Positions 23,132 to 36,106 of a stretch of 64,000 nt of DNA are shown piece after piece (position 1 is the stretch's first letter; each line of letters opens with the position of its first letter). The stretch is from Raphanus sativus (lineage: Eukaryota; Streptophyta; Magnoliopsida; Brassicales; Brassicaceae). The stretch is taken from positions 49,459,265 to 49,523,264 of the forward strand of contig NC_079516.1 in NCBI RefSeq assembly GCF_000801105.2. Reading direction: 5' to 3'. The notes beneath the pieces were generated by a model, which saw only the letters and a list, made by a program, of their open reading frames with translations, was not told the DNA's origin and searched no databases. The position numbers and the translations under genes are program-made.

Positions 23132-26100
23132 ATGGTGAGAGACACACTGCTTCTGTTGTGTCTGCTAGTTTCCACTTGTCTCTTCACTTCTTCATCTGCC
23201 CAATCTCCAGGTAATTTGTCTGTTTTTGGAATAATGGATATAAATGTCACAAGGGGTTTAGAAAAAAAAAAAAACTTGCCTTTTAATCACAAATCTCAAG
23301 AGCTTTGATGTTTGTATGTTTAGTTTGGATTGAAGTAGAGAAAAAAGATTGGGAGTCTTTGTTGGGTTTGAAGTAACATAAAGAATGAAACTTTACTTGT
23401 TGTGATTTTTTGACAAGGGCAGGCTTTGTGAGCTTGGACTGTGGAGGTGCAGAGCCATTCACTGACGAACTTGGACTTAAATGGTTACCTGACAATCATC
23501 TTCTCTTCGGAGCAACCGCTACCATCTCTTCCCCTAACCAAACCAAAACTCAGTACACTACTTTAAGACACTTCCCTGCTGATGATTCAAGAAAATACTG
23601 CTACACTCTCAACGTCACAAGCAGGAGCCGTTATCTCATTAGAGCCACTTTCCTCTACGGTAACTTCGACAGCAACAACGTGTACCCCAAGTTTGACATC
23701 TCCCTAGGAGCCACTCACTGGACCACCGTTGTTATCTCTGATGCTAACGTTATTGAAAAGGCAGAGCTTGTGTTTCTTGCTTCGAGTCCTAGCGTTAGTG
23801 TTTGTTTGTCTAATGCAACCACAGGGCAGCCGTTTATCTCCACACTCGAGCTTAGACAGCTGAATGGCTCGATGTATCTCACCGAGTATGAAGACAGTTT
23901 TCATCTGAGCGTTGCAGCGAGGATCAACTTCGGTGCAGAGACTGAAGATTCCGTGAGGTATCCAGATGATCCGTACGATAGGATATGGGAGTCTGATCTG
24001 CTGAAAAAGGCTAACTATCTTGTGGATGTTGCTGCTGGGACTAAGCGAGTGTCCACCAAATATCCTGTAGAACCCGCTGGCAATGACAGACCGCCGGAGA
24101 AGGTTATGCAGACGGCTGTGGTGGGGACAAACGGGTCCTTGACTTACAGGATGAATCTAGAGGGCTTCCCTGGTTACGGTTGGGCGTTCACTTACTTCGC
24201 TGAGATTGAGGAATTGGCTGATGACGAGTCGAGGAAGTTCAGATTGGTTCTACCTGACCAGCCTGAGTACAGCAAAGCTATTGTTAACATAAGGGAGAAC
24301 ACTCAGAGAGGTTACAAGGTTTATGAGCCTGGCTACTATAACATAACCCTTCCTTATGTGCTGAACTTCCGTTTCGCCAAAACGGCTGATTCCTCCAGAG
24401 GACCTATTCTGAATGCCATGGAGATTAGTAAGTATCTTCAGAAGAGTGATGGCTCAGTAGATGGTGAGTTTAGCTTTACTCTTAGTCTTAGTGTTGTAGT
24501 AGTGTTCACATTTGATGACACTTCTAAAATGATTTGCTTGTGTTGTGTTGCAGCGACTGTTATGGCTAATGTAGCATCTCTATATTCTTCAACCGTGTGG
24601 GGACAAGAAGGTGGAGACCCATGTTTACCTTCACCGTGGTCTTGGGTGGTTTGCAATTCGGATCCACAACCAAGAGTTGTTGCCGTGTAAGGATGTCTAT
24701 CTTAGTAGCTTTAGTTGTTGTTTCTACTGTGTTTGTTATGGTTCAGTTATATTCCTTTGCCTGTTGTTAACTGCAGAAAGCTCTCGAATAAGAACTTGAC
24801 AGGAGATATACCTTCTGACTTGACAAAGCTGACCGGTTTGGTTGAGTTGTAAGTGTACTTTATATCTCTTGGGACTCTTGTTGTATTTTTGGACTGTTAT
24901 TGATGTTTTCAACTTCTGTTCTATGGCAGATGGCTTGATGGGAACTCTCTAACGGATCAAATACCAGATTTCTCTGGGTGCACAAACCTGAAGATAATGT
25001 AAGAAAGCAAAACATTGTCTTTTGGGATTTTGTATTGGTGTCTATTGGTTTTATATAAAGTTTTTTTTTTAATGTGGCAGACACCTCGAGAACAACCGAT
25101 TAACCGGAAAGATCCCTTCCTCTTTGGCTAAACTCCCAAATCTGACAGAACTGTAAGCTACTTAGACCCCTCTTGATATAGTGCAAACATTTGTATGCAC
25201 CTAACCTGCATGAGTATTGCAGGTACCTGCAGAACAATATGTTGAGTGGGAGAATCCCATCAGGCCTCAAAGGCGTGGTCTCGAAGTAAGTATCTTGTTC
25301 CATTCAAGTACATAGTTTAACTGCTTTAAACGTAAGCAGTTCCTAGTTGCTTAAGAATTCCTCTATCTTTGTGTGTTTGCAGCTTCACTGGGAACTCTAA
25401 TCTTGGAAAAGGTGAAGGGAAGAAGCTAGGTGTCATCATTGGTGCATCAGTTGGTGCTAGTGTTCTTCTTATCGCCACAGTCTTCTCTTGCATCTGGTTG
25501 TGCAAAGCTAACAAGAATAGCAAGAGGAAAACTTCAGGTACTGTTTGTTTGCTTGCTTGTGTATCATATGGTTTATTATGTTACTTTACCTTCTTGTTTT
25601 TGGTTAATTTGCAGCTGAGTTTACGAACCGTCCCTTGCATGTTCAAAGAGCGTCGTCTACACTTAGTGATGCTCATGGAGACGGTGGACAATGCTTCACA
25701 CTTTTTGAGATGGAGGAAGCCACCAAAAAGTTTGAGAAGAGGATTGGTTCAGGAGGTTTTGGGATTGTGTACTACGGGAAAACACGAGAGGGGAAGGAGA
25801 TTGCGGTTAAAGTTCTTGGGAATAACTCTTACCAGGGAAAGAGAGAGTTCGAAAACGAGGTATACGTATATGCCAATATGCACCACAAGGTTTTGTTTTT
25901 TTGCTTAGGATGTAACAAGAGTTTGTGGTTTATGGTATTGTTCAGGTTACATTACTCTCAAGGATACATCACAGAAACCTTGTGCAGTTTCTTGGTTATT
26001 GCCAAGAAGAGGGTAGAAACATGCTCGTGTATGAGTTCATGCACAACGGAACTTTGAAGGAGCATCTCTACGGTAACAACATACATTCCCTCACCTTGTA

Positions 26101-27025
26101 GTGTAGCGTTTTGCTTTAACAAGCGTTTTCTTCTTTCAGGAGAGAGGAGAATGAGTTGGATTAAACGGCTTGAGATAGCTGAAGATGCAGCCCGAGGTTA
26201 GCGAAGTGAACCTTATTACACAAAACAGAAAAGAGTTCTTGATCTCTTTATCTTTGATTGTGTTTGTGTAGGGATCGAGTATCTACACACAGGGTGTGTT
26301 CCAGCGATCATACATAGAGATCTCAAGACAAGTAACATCTTACTAGATAAACACATGAGGGCAAAGGTTTCAGACTTCGGTTTGTCCAAGTTCGCAGTTG
26401 ATGGGACCTCACACGTCTCCAGCATTGTCCGTGGCACAGTTGGATACCTAGACCCCGAGTACTATATATCGCAGCAGTTAACGGAGAAGAGTGACGTATA
26501 CAGCTTCGGAGTCATTCTTCTTGAGCTTATATCAGGCCAAGAAGCCATATCTAATGAAAACTTCGGTGCCAACTGCAGGAACATAGTCCAATGGGTTAGT
26601 TAGTTAGTTAGTTAGTTACATTCTTGTTCATGATTATTCGGTTCTTGATTTTATTCGGGTTGTTTATGCAGGCCAAGATGCATATAGACAACGGAGACAT
26701 CAGAGGGATCATTGATCCAGCACTAGCTGAAGATGATTACAGTCTGCAGTCAATGTGGAAGATCGCAGAGAAAGCGTTGCTGTGTGTGAGGCCTCACGGG
26801 AACATGAGACCGTCCATGTCAGAGGTGCAGAAAGATATCCAAGACGCCATAAGGATTGAGAAGGAAGTGTTGGCCGCGAGAGGAGGGTTGTCAGACGAGT
26901 TCTCTAGAAGCTCTGCGCATTCGCAGTCTTCGTCTCTGATGAACATGGGAACGACGCATGACTTGGCTGGTTCTCACAACTTTGTCTCCATTGATGAGTC
27001 TGTCTTGCAGCCAAAAGCTCGGTAG
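23132..27025 (+). CDS. Malectin-like/LRR receptor kinase (At2g37050-like)
   Basis: Plasma-membrane receptor-like Ser/Thr kinase; ligand unknown. Thirteen exons with GT/AG borders: 23132-23210, 23423-24463, 24554-24686, 24777-24848, 24930-24998, 25081-25152, 25223-25285, 25383-25537, 25615-25859, 25946-26072, 26140-26196, 26272-26594, 26672-27025. They join in frame to 929 aa, close to the Arabidopsis length. Domains: signal peptide (about 1-24, ending SSSAQ), malectin-like domain (about 27-370), short LRR region in 63-72-base exons ([29 protein letters not shown]; about 415-505), transmembrane segment (about 525-550), kinase. The kinase has GSGGFG (606-611), Lys627 in [12 protein letters not shown] with Asp721, and DFG (739-741), so it should be an active RD kinase. 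The start is the Met before the signal peptide; an upstream in-frame Met at 23099 probably lies in an intron. Confidence 0.93.
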
Positions 27026-27303
27026 TAGCAGCATGATTTGGCTTTTTTTTTTGTACAGATGCTTCACACTTTCACTCATGTTTTTTTCTATACTATTATT
27101 AAACAACAAAGTTGAGCTGCATAAATGTTGATCAGAGTTTGAGGCTGAGCTTAGCCAATAGACAAAGAAGCTAAAGCAGTTCACAATACAGCTTAGAGGG
27201 TACAAAAACATGTCTACACGTTAAAACTTAAACGAAAAAAAAACAACAAAGCGAAAATTAAAGACAACAATGATAGTTTTTTTTGTTCTTACTTCAGTTA
27301 TTA

Positions 27304-29348
27304 TCACTTCTGACTCTTCTTCAGTAACACACCAAACTTCTTTAGCATACTCCCATTCTTCTTCTTTGGAGAAGACAAATCATCATCAGTTTCATCTCTA
27401 TAAGGAGACATCATGTTGACGTTCCTCCTCAACGGACTCTCCAGCGATCCTGTTCTCTCCACATACTTCCCATTACTGTTACCGTTACCAGAGAGCATAG
27501 AAGCTGCGGCTTCAGCCGCTTTCCTCCACTGATCACACTGCACCTTGAGTCTCCTTAGCTCACCTTCTAGCTCCGTGTTAGTCACTTGCGCTGCTCCTAG
27601 CTGTTCTCTTGCGTTCTCTGCTCTCTTCCCGCTCTTATCAGCTTCCTCAGTCAGACTTCCAAGCCTCTCCAAGGCTTCTGCAACAGCCTTGTCCTTCTCG
27701 CTCTGGACCTTCTCCATCTCGCTCCTTAGACTCTCGTTCTGCGACGTTACGCTCTGCAGCTCCATCTCCTTGTCCATTAGATTCCCTCTCAGCTCCATCA
27801 CATCAGACTCCACCTTCTTGAGCTCGCCCCTAACCTCCTCAGCCTCTCTGATCTTCGAGTTCAGTAGCTCGTTCTCGTCGGCTAGTATCCTCAGCTTAGC
27901 TTCTTTATCCATCAACCGTTCATGCAAAGCCTCTCTTTCGCCTCTGGTTCTCTTCAGCTCTTCCTCCAACTCACCCTCTCTCTGCGCGTATCCGGACTTC
28001 ACTGCCTCCACCTGTTCATAAGCGCTTCTTATCTGCAACGTGCTCTGGATGTACTCTTCGTGGTACCTTCTCTCGGTTACTTCCACTGCAGACTTCAGCT
28101 GGCTAATCTCCTCTCTCGCAGCGTTTATCTCTTCTCTGAGCTCTGAGTCCTCATTAGCGTTTCCACGAGCCTCAGCTTCTTCCTCCAGCTGTCTCACAAG
28201 CTGCTCTAGCGACTTCACCTCTGATTTGGACTGCTCTAGCTCGGTCGTAAGGGCGTTACAAGCTTCAGAGATCTTCATCCCATCTGAACGTAACATCTCA
28301 AGCGTCAGGTTCGCTATCTGTAACTGCTTCTCGGTTGCTGAAACAACTTCATGCGCTCTAGCTTCTCCTTCCTTTGCGTCATACACCTCGCCTCTAAGTT
28401 CCTCGACAAGAGACATTGCCTCGTTGAGTTTCATCCTCAAGCTCTCAGAGGACTCGGTTTCAGACAGCTGCGCTTTGAGTTTCTGAACCTCGTTCATCGC
28501 AGAAGCCAGCGCGGCCGAGTCCATGGCGTGCTGTCTCTGCATCGCTTCGAGCTCGGACTGCCACGCTTTGTCTCGTTCCTGAGAGAGCTTGCGAAGCTCG
28601 TCGATTCTTGAGTCCTCTGAGGCGTTGATCTCCATCAACTGCTGTTTTGTTTCGTTTGCTTCGTCCTGAGCTTCTTTCTTTGAAGCTTCGGAAGCGCTCA
28701 GCTGTTCCTTTGCCTTCTTTAGCTCCTCTTGCAGCTGAGATAACTGAGATGCCGCCGCCACTTCAGGTGTTCCCCATGTTTTCCTCTTCTGAATCTTTGC
28801 ATATGCATTAAGCAACAACAAATACACAACAACTCAATAAACAGAACAAACCATACATTATTGCAGTTACTACAACACCTAATAGTTACTTAGCATGTAG
28901 CAGCACCAAAAGTGAGTCTCAAGCTCTCTACAACACATACTAATTTAGTGAAAGGGTCCAAAACGGAGACTAGTGTGCGTCAAATGCATATAGGTAATGA
29001 TGAAATAGAAGTATTTTGCAAAGCTACTACTAGTACCTCAATTACAGGGGTCCTTGGAGAACGGCGATCAGCAACTACTTTTGGGCTCTGAGTTTTAGGC
29101 GTCCTGATTTTTGGGTTGGGAGATGAAACAGGGTCTGCTTCTGCAGTCTTGAGCTTACGAGCAGTTCTAGGAGTTGCTGTAGTAGGAGGCTTCTTCTGAG
29201 GCACCTCTAACGATCCAGGCCTATCATAATCACAAATGAAGCTACAGTGTTAACAAACAAAAACCACAACCAACAATAACAGAACAGGGAAAGCTGTGGA
29301 CAAGAGTGAGGATTATTATTAGTATCACCTCGGTTTTGGAGTCTGCAT
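27304..29348 (-). CDS. ICR2: Interactor of constitutive active ROPs (ICR2/RIP2-like)
   Basis: Coiled-coil scaffold that binds active ROP (plant Rho) GTPases and links them to microtubules and polar growth. Three coding exons: 29329-29348 (MQTPKPR), 29037-29220 and 27304-28794, joining to 564 aa. The N-terminal 68 residues are basic and Ser/Pro/Thr-rich ([19 protein letters not shown]); from about 85 to 500 is nearly continuous coiled coil (Glu/Lys/Leu-rich); QWRKAA at about 490-495 is the family motif known to be needed for ROP binding; the C-terminus is basic ([15 protein letters not shown]). Compared with the recalled Arabidopsis protein (583 aa), about 18 residues are missing after the [10 protein letters not shown] region. 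It lies tail to tail with the receptor kinase, 278 bases apart. The symbol rests on synteny with At2g37080. Confidence 0.9.
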
Positions 29349-30560
29349 TGCTTGGGATTAGAGTTTTGAAGACAAACCCTTTGAAGAAGAACCTGGTAAA
29401 AGAAGAAACTGTGTATGTGTGAGAAAGAAGCAAGAAACAACACACACGAATCTGTATTATAAGAGATTTTCATAAGCAGCATAGACAACAAACTCAACCG
29501 AAGTACGAAACTTAAGCAAGTATATACAACAAGAAGACCTAACAAACTAAAACTACACAAAAGACATTAGCTTCAAAGAGACTCCATTTGAAACTAACTA
29601 CCACTACTACCAAACCAAGGCAACAAGACAAAACATTAAAAATAAACTGTTCAAAGTCAAGATAAGTTTTCCATCAAAAGTGATTATTCAATCTAATCGC
29701 AAAGATTAACCAAGTTACAAGCAATGAAAGTACATTTAGTATTCCCACATAAAATCTTTTTTAGTTGTCAAGTCATATCAAGTTTTAGTTTTTTTTTTTT
29801 GTCTTCAAATTTTGGAATCTTTTGTGGGAGAAAATAACATAATCTGTCATTTAGTTAACGGTGGGTTCTGGTTTTATTAGGTGTATTTTCCCCAAAATAG
29901 AACATAACAGATCTTAAGAAGAGTAAAACCAAAAAAGAAACTCTGAGAAAAAAATTTCAGATTTTCTTTTTAAAAACTCTTTCTTTATAAAAACAACAGC
30001 AATTCCTGGAAAAAAAATATATTATTAAAAGTTTCGGTTGAATCTTCAAGCTTACCAACCCAAAGAGAAACAGATGTCGAATTTTCATAAGAGAGTATAC
30101 ACAATAATTAAACCAAACCCAAAAAGATTTACACTTTCTGCAGCTTAATAATGCATAAAAATAACTGATAAAAACCCCCCAGAAACTGAAGGAAAATATT
30201 AGGGTATTTCAAAAACACTATCAAAGATGAAATCTTTTAACAAAGAGATAGAAACCCAGTAAGTCTGTGAGAGAATCATTTCAAAGAAGAGAAAGAAGAA
30301 GTAGTGTTCGATGTTCGTCACCTGCAAAACTGTGATTTTAGCTGCTTCCCTCTTTTGCTCCAAAATGCTCTAAGAACAGAGAGAGATCGGAGATGCTAAA
30401 AATGAAAAAAACAAGAAAAAAAGAGAGGAAAGGACCAAACTTTGAAGAGTCTTCAGACCAATTGAGTTTCAGACATGATCTTCTTCTCTCTTTGTCCCTA
30501 GTGTTGTTCTCTTACTGGACTCTACTCGTTTCCCCAAGTCGTTTGCTTCTTTTTTTTTCC
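29349..30560 (-). promoter_or_regulatory. 5' UTR/intron and promoter region of the ICR gene
   Basis: No other gene is visible. Purine-rich patches and a possible donor site (minus-strand CAG then GTGACGAAC near 30320) suggest non-coding 5' exons, as is usual for this family. Exact transcript start not resolvable by eye. Confidence 0.35.
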
Positions 30561-30928
30561 CACTGAACTGTCTATTTGTTTACACTAATATCCAGAAAGA
30601 GAAATAGAGACCTGTGCACAAAAAAAGATTTTGAAATCATGATTTTACCCCGATAACTTTGTTTAGGACAGTATAGTCCCTGTTTTATTTACCCCTTCTC
30701 TTTTTTATTTGCGAAATTTTTATTTTTAATTTGCATGAACAATAATTAGTTTACTATATATGGAAATAAATAATTTATATTTTTTAAAAATGATTGAAGT
30801 TTGAATGGTGGCTACAAGACCTACTTTACACCTTTCATGTTGTTAATGTGCCTTAATGACATTACTTCTCAAATTAGTGCGTGTTAATACTAATTGTTTT
30901 GCTTTCTAATTTCGCATTTTAATGCAAA

Positions 30929-31919
30929 CTAGATTTTGACCCGCACGCCCGTGCGGGTGTATTTTCTATAAAATATATTGCTATTTATTTTCCATATCAA
31001 TATTAGAGTTGGATAAAAATCTGAATCCAAAAAATCGAACCGATCCCGATCTAAAAAGAAGTACCAAACCTGAACAAAAATTTATTAAATATCCAAATTA
31101 TTTAAAATTTTGGTATTTAGAGAACTGAAACCAAATCCGATTCGAATCAAAGTATTTCGGATAACCGAATGTATTCGAAATAGATTTATATACTTATATA
31201 TATATTTTAGATTTAATGTATTTAAAAACATCGAGAATATATATGATACTTTTAAGTTGGTTTAAATAAATGATAATATATATATAAATAGTCATATGTA
31301 AATATCTAAAATCATTAAAATACAATCAAAACACCAAAAATATTGAAAATAATTATTGATTCTCTATCAAAATATTTAAATAAAACCAATTTATATGTTA
31401 AGTTTAGATATTCTGACATATATTATTCAAATTTATATAGAATATATTATTTTGTTTATATACTTTGAGAAATTTAAAGTATATAATGAATTTTAAAAAT
31501 AGTTTAAATGGGTTATCCGAACCCGAACAAACCCGCAAAGATATAAATTGAATCCAAACCAAAATTTAGAAATATCCGAATGAGACTGAAATCTTTGACC
31601 TGAACCGAACCCGAATGGGTACCCGAACGCCCACACTAATTCACGATCTATTTTTTTCTTTTAAAAACATAGTAAACATATAATCAATAGTATTTTATAT
31701 GTACTATCATATATATAATCACTTATATCCGGTCTGTAGTTCAAAGAAATGATTATTAATAATGGTCTTCGTGTTGGGCTCGTAAAGCTCGGTTAGTAAC
31801 AAACGTGAAAGCCTAATTACTTAGTAAAGACCTACACTTAATAGTGATGGCATAAGATGTAATTAAAACAGTGAAGTATGGGTTAATTTCCAATTGTACT
31901 TCACTTTTAATAGATTAGA
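30929..31919 (-). mobile_element. Non-autonomous Helitron with an internal hAT-like repeat
   Basis: 3' terminus on the minus strand: perfect stem ACCCGCAC/GTGCGGGT (30939-30946, 30951-30958), then CTAG at 30932-30929 flanked by T. 5' terminus TCTAATCTATTAAAAGTG read leftward from 31919, preceded by A; it shares its first 13 bases with the Helitron at 7475-9018. An old family-1 hAT element (31004-31638) makes up most of the interior. Confidence 0.68.
31004..31638. mobile_element. Degenerate family-1 hAT MITE
   Basis: Homologous along its length to the element at 8136-8807 (same order of CCGAACC-like blocks and AT-rich middle; both end GGGTACCCGAACGCCCA). The left terminus has decayed to TAGAGTTGGATAAA, the right is GCCCACACTA, and no clear 8-bp duplication remains. 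Confidence 0.6.
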
Positions 31920-32745
31920 TACAAATCTAGCGTAATTTTACCCCCAAATTTTTCAATTCAAACCATAATGTTTTTAGAATGTTAGTGAAAAATGATAGTA
32001 ACACATTACTGGTGAATCAAAGTTAATAGTTCAAAGCTTTGAAGAAATCTTTTTTTTTTTGATAAAGGGCTTAATGAAGAAATCTTAATACAAATACTAA
32101 TTCAACAAAACTATTAGTCAATGATTTTCTTCAGTTTTGTGCTTCACAACTCGCTTTCCTATCTCATTTCCAAATTTATGTTAGCTATCATCCATTTGAA
32201 TTTAGAGTAAATGACTACATAGACATACAAATAGTAATTGAAAACGTGGGACTAAACAAAATGGCAGCCTATCAGTCTGTTGGTGATTATGAATAATGGA
32301 AGTGTATTTTATACACATACAAAAATACGAATGTATATTGGAAACCCCTGGTCGTCAAACAAACAGGTTAGTGTTATCACTTTGGAATTAGGATTTCTGG
32401 GACAGAAAAACTTAGGACTATACACGGAAAATGAGCAATAACTTATCACATTTATGATTGTCAAATTGTTGAATAATTCATTGTGGGGTGGGATGACTAA
32501 TGTTTGAGTCGTCTAATGTGACCTCATTAAGTATTTTAAATGTAAGTTTACAAAAAAAAAATTTAAATGTAGCTTTTGATTTTTGTTTTGTTTTGTTTAA
32601 CAAGCCGGTTTAAAGTAGTTTTACATTGATGAATTTTAAAAAGAGTTTGAACCAACTAAGTACAAAATAACAGAAAAGTAAGAAACTACAGTCAAGTCGA
32701 ACACAACCAACAAAATTCCCAAGTGTAAATTTGTTGTTAATTGTC
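31920..32745. other. Intergenic, no gene seen
   Basis: AT-rich sequence without recognisable coding or repeat structure, apart from the start of the GTGTAAATTTGTTGTT repeats at its right edge. Confidence 0.35.
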
Positions 32746-32850
32746 TGAAGGCATGTATAGTCTACCAATACATGCCTTCAAAAGTGTAAATTTGTTGTTG
32801 TTAATTTGTTGTTAGTTGTTAATTTCTCTTATAGTGTAAATTTGTTGTTA
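32722..32850. repeat. 13-bp perfect hairpin set among AGTGTAAATTTGTTGTT repeats
   Basis: TGAAGGCATGTAT (32746-32758) and ATACATGCCTTCA (32768-32780) are exact inverse complements with a 9-base loop. The motif AGTGTAAATTTGTTGTT occurs three times around it, at about 32722, 32782 and 32834. It sits directly beside the Stowaway-like MITE. Origin unknown. Confidence 0.7.
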
Positions 32851-33080
32851 ATTCCCTCTGTTTCTGAATAAGTGTCGTTTTAGAGTTGTGCACATGGATT
32901 AAGAAATCATTAAATTTTGCATATTTTCCATACAAAAATATCATTATCCATACATCTCAACCAATAGAAAAATAAAATACCGAATAAAATTAATAAATTC
33001 TGCATTGAAATACTAAAACGACATTTATTTTGTAACGAAAAATTTTCTCTACAATGACACTTATTAAGAAACGGAGGGAG
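32851..33080. mobile_element. MITE with CCCTCYGTTTC termini (Stowaway/Mariner-like)
   Basis: Left end CCCTCTGTTTCTGAATAAG and right end, read inverted, CCCTCCGTTTCTTAATAAG form inverted repeats of about 25 bases, continuing as TGTCRT. The right flank is TA, compatible with a TA target duplication. The interior is AT-rich and non-coding. Confidence 0.7.
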
Positions 33081-33718
33081 TATGTACGAACATGTTTTAA
33101 TTATCACCTTGATCATTAAGGCATTAGCTACACTTTTAAAATTTTCTTCTCTTTTGTCGAACAATCTTGTGGGATTGTCTTGTGGGATTTTGAGAGTTTG
33201 CATCAAGCTTAAAGAAACGAGGAGTTAAACAGTAAAAAGTAAAAAGATGTCCTGTATCCGAAAAACACAGTAAAAAGATGTCCATATATATGAAGTGAAA
33301 GAAAGTAGAAAAACAGTAAAAGCTTTCAGCGCGCCAGTCACGTGTCGGCCTCATATGACTCCTTAATTGCCAACGGTAATATTATGAGTCACAGACCCCT
33401 ATAGTTTTCTAATTATATTTTATTGTGAATAATAACTTAAGACTTAGGATGCAATTTTCTATATACTTTATAGTTTTTATACTCCTATCATCTACCTCTT
33501 TGCTAAAAGATACACCTAATCCCTCAGTACAGTTTTTTATATAGTTGCTTTGAATCACATTGTTCTTGCAAAGCTATCTCTCTCCTTTATGCGTTAATAA
33601 ACGTATTTCATCTAGTAAATTAAATAAATTAATCTATCAAATTTAAATTCATAAAAAAAATCCAACTCCACTATAAATGTCAAACTGTTAAGTTAAAATA
33701 GACTACCACTGCTCCAAC

Positions 33719-34866
33719 TAGGGCTGGGCAACCGGGGTACCATTCGGGTGTCGGTTCTATTTTAATCGGGTTCGGGTTTTCATGGTTACCGAAAACCAGC
33801 CCCATTCGGATAATTTAAAACTTTGGTTCGGGACCGGTTCGGGTGCTCTTCGGTTCGGGTCGGAGTTGGTAAATTATTTTGGTATTGGTATAATCCGAAA
33901 TACTATCGGGTTTAGGTTTCAAACGGACTTTCGGTTCTTGAGTATATCGTTTATACTAAATCTAACCAATACAAATCTAAATAAATCGAAACTTGCAATA
34001 CAAGTAAGTAAGTAAAATAATCAATTTTGTCATTGAGCAAAGAAAACTACTGTAAAACAACGTAAATTTAAAATGAAAGCCAAACATTTTCATTGATATA
34101 AATAAAACAAAATAAATGAGAGAATTCAAAGAAAGCTAAAGCCAAAACCAATACCAAATGAAAAACATTTTATTCAATGAAATCAAAAACCAAAAACTTA
34201 AATAAAACTTCAAGCTTCAATTGCAAGCACCATCTTCAACCTTCAACCACAAACTTTTCAAACTTCAATCTTCAAGACCTAAGTAAAATCAGTTTTTTAT
34301 TTTAAATATTTTATTTGTATAAATTTTATAACCAAAACATAAGTAAGATTGATTCAAAAATAAGAAAGAAACATCAACCTTGTTCCTTCAAAATCAAAAG
34401 AAAAAGTAAACACATCTATCGATAGAAATAAAACCAAATAAATGAAAGCATAAGCGAAAACCAATTACTCATGAAATGAGAAAATATTGTTCAACGAAAA
34501 CAAAACCAAAATATAAGAACTTCAAACTTCAACCGCAATCTTCAACCATAAACTTCCATGTTATAAAACCTCCAGCCTTTATGTAATAGATAATAATTTA
34601 TATGTTTTTTTATATCTAAATGTATTTTGGATACATATCAGGAATTGAAATCATGTTTGGTACAAGATTTTTTTGGGATTTTGAATGTTTCGGGTTCTAT
34701 TGGATATCCATTTAAATTCGGGTTCGGTTCGGATAATACCCATAACCCAAAATACCATAAATAAGATCCATTCGGTATTTATGTCGGGTTCGGATCGTTT
34801 CGGATTTGTTTTGATCGGATCGGATTCGGTTCGGATTTTCGGGTTCGGTTAATTTGCCCAGCCCTA
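33719..34866. mobile_element. Complete hAT-type MITE (family 1), 1.15 kb
   Basis: Perfect 13-bp terminal inverted repeats TAGGGCTGGGCAA/TTGCCCAGCCCTA and a perfect 8-bp target duplication GCTCCAAC (33711-33718, 34867-34874). Subterminal regions are packed with CGGTTCGG repeats, the likely transposase-binding sites. The middle contains TTCAACCTTCAA-like iterations (about 34205-34275 and 34520-34560). No transposase frame. The intact termini suggest a fairly young insertion. Confidence 0.9.
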
Positions 34867-34874
34867 GCTCCAAC

Positions 34875-36064
34875 AACCACATGTAACTACCACTGGAAAA
34901 ATAAAAAGTGGACAGTGGAATCTTATTAAAAAATATGGAAAAGCTCATTATCTGATTGAGGTTTTGAATTGTTAATATATAGTACTCATTTAAGTTAACA
35001 GATTATGTACAGTTATTTGTTTAGTTAGTAATAAAAGTAGTTTTGGGAGTCCATGCATTACTGTTTTTCTCTTATCGGGGATCCTAGGAATGCCCAGTTG
35101 CCACCGCAATAGGTTACCGGGATATAAATGCAACCTGCATATTTATTAATTTATAGTTTATACATACTATATTGTTGTAGTGTTAATATGATTTATGGAC
35201 ATTTGATATCCCCAAATTTTGGTCGGTCCACGTCCCTCACATTACATTCAAAGAGTTTTATTGGGACTATTATTCCATGTGCACATGCTCCTTTGACGCT
35301 ATTGACGTTGACTGTCCATATCGAAATTAGATGACCTAGTGACCAAAGTTTCTATGAATATTTATAGATAACCGATGAAAACGGGATACCTATGCGACTA
35401 TGATTATTATGTAAATTAAATAGCTAATAGACAAATATATTTGTTTGTATATATATTTTAAACTATATATGATTGAACTCAGACAACTCAAACACGAATA
35501 TGATGGGCTTAGGTAACAGAATTCATCATACAAAAAGACATTTTTCCAGAGATACAAATGGTATGTTTTACACGTTAGAGAATTCAAAAACACGTTCGTA
35601 GTACTTATCTTTATATCTTTAAGCAAAGCATAATCTATTAATCTTTGGAAATTTAATATTGTAATATGGACATTTTAATTTATAACAAACTTCGACGGTT
35701 ACATGAATCAAATAAATTATAAAAAAAGCGCGTCATAATAAGAAGCTGTTCTTTAAGTTAATTTATTCAGGATCTATCTCATTAGTTTAGCAATTGCATA
35801 CTTGAATAATATATGGACACCCTTGGATCCAGTATCATGTCCTAGCTATGAACACGTTCTTTGTCAAAAAATGTCCTATGAACCTTAACAAAAAAAGTCC
35901 TATGAACACGTCAGGATCGTTTGTTCAAAAAAAAAAGAAACACGTGAGGATCGAAATTATCGGATGCGCAAGGCAAAGCACTTGTGCATTTGAATTATTT
36001 AAATTTGTCTATGATTCATATTCATGTTTAAGAACGTGTTGCTTCGCTTCAAAGATTCATATTC

Positions 36065-36106
<42 letters not shown>

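Noticed and set aside
27545..28611. Several plus-strand open frames of 70-158 codons over the ICR gene
   Set aside because: They are antisense shadows of the coiled-coil exon; Ser/Leu-rich composition is what antisense of Glu/Lys-rich codons gives.
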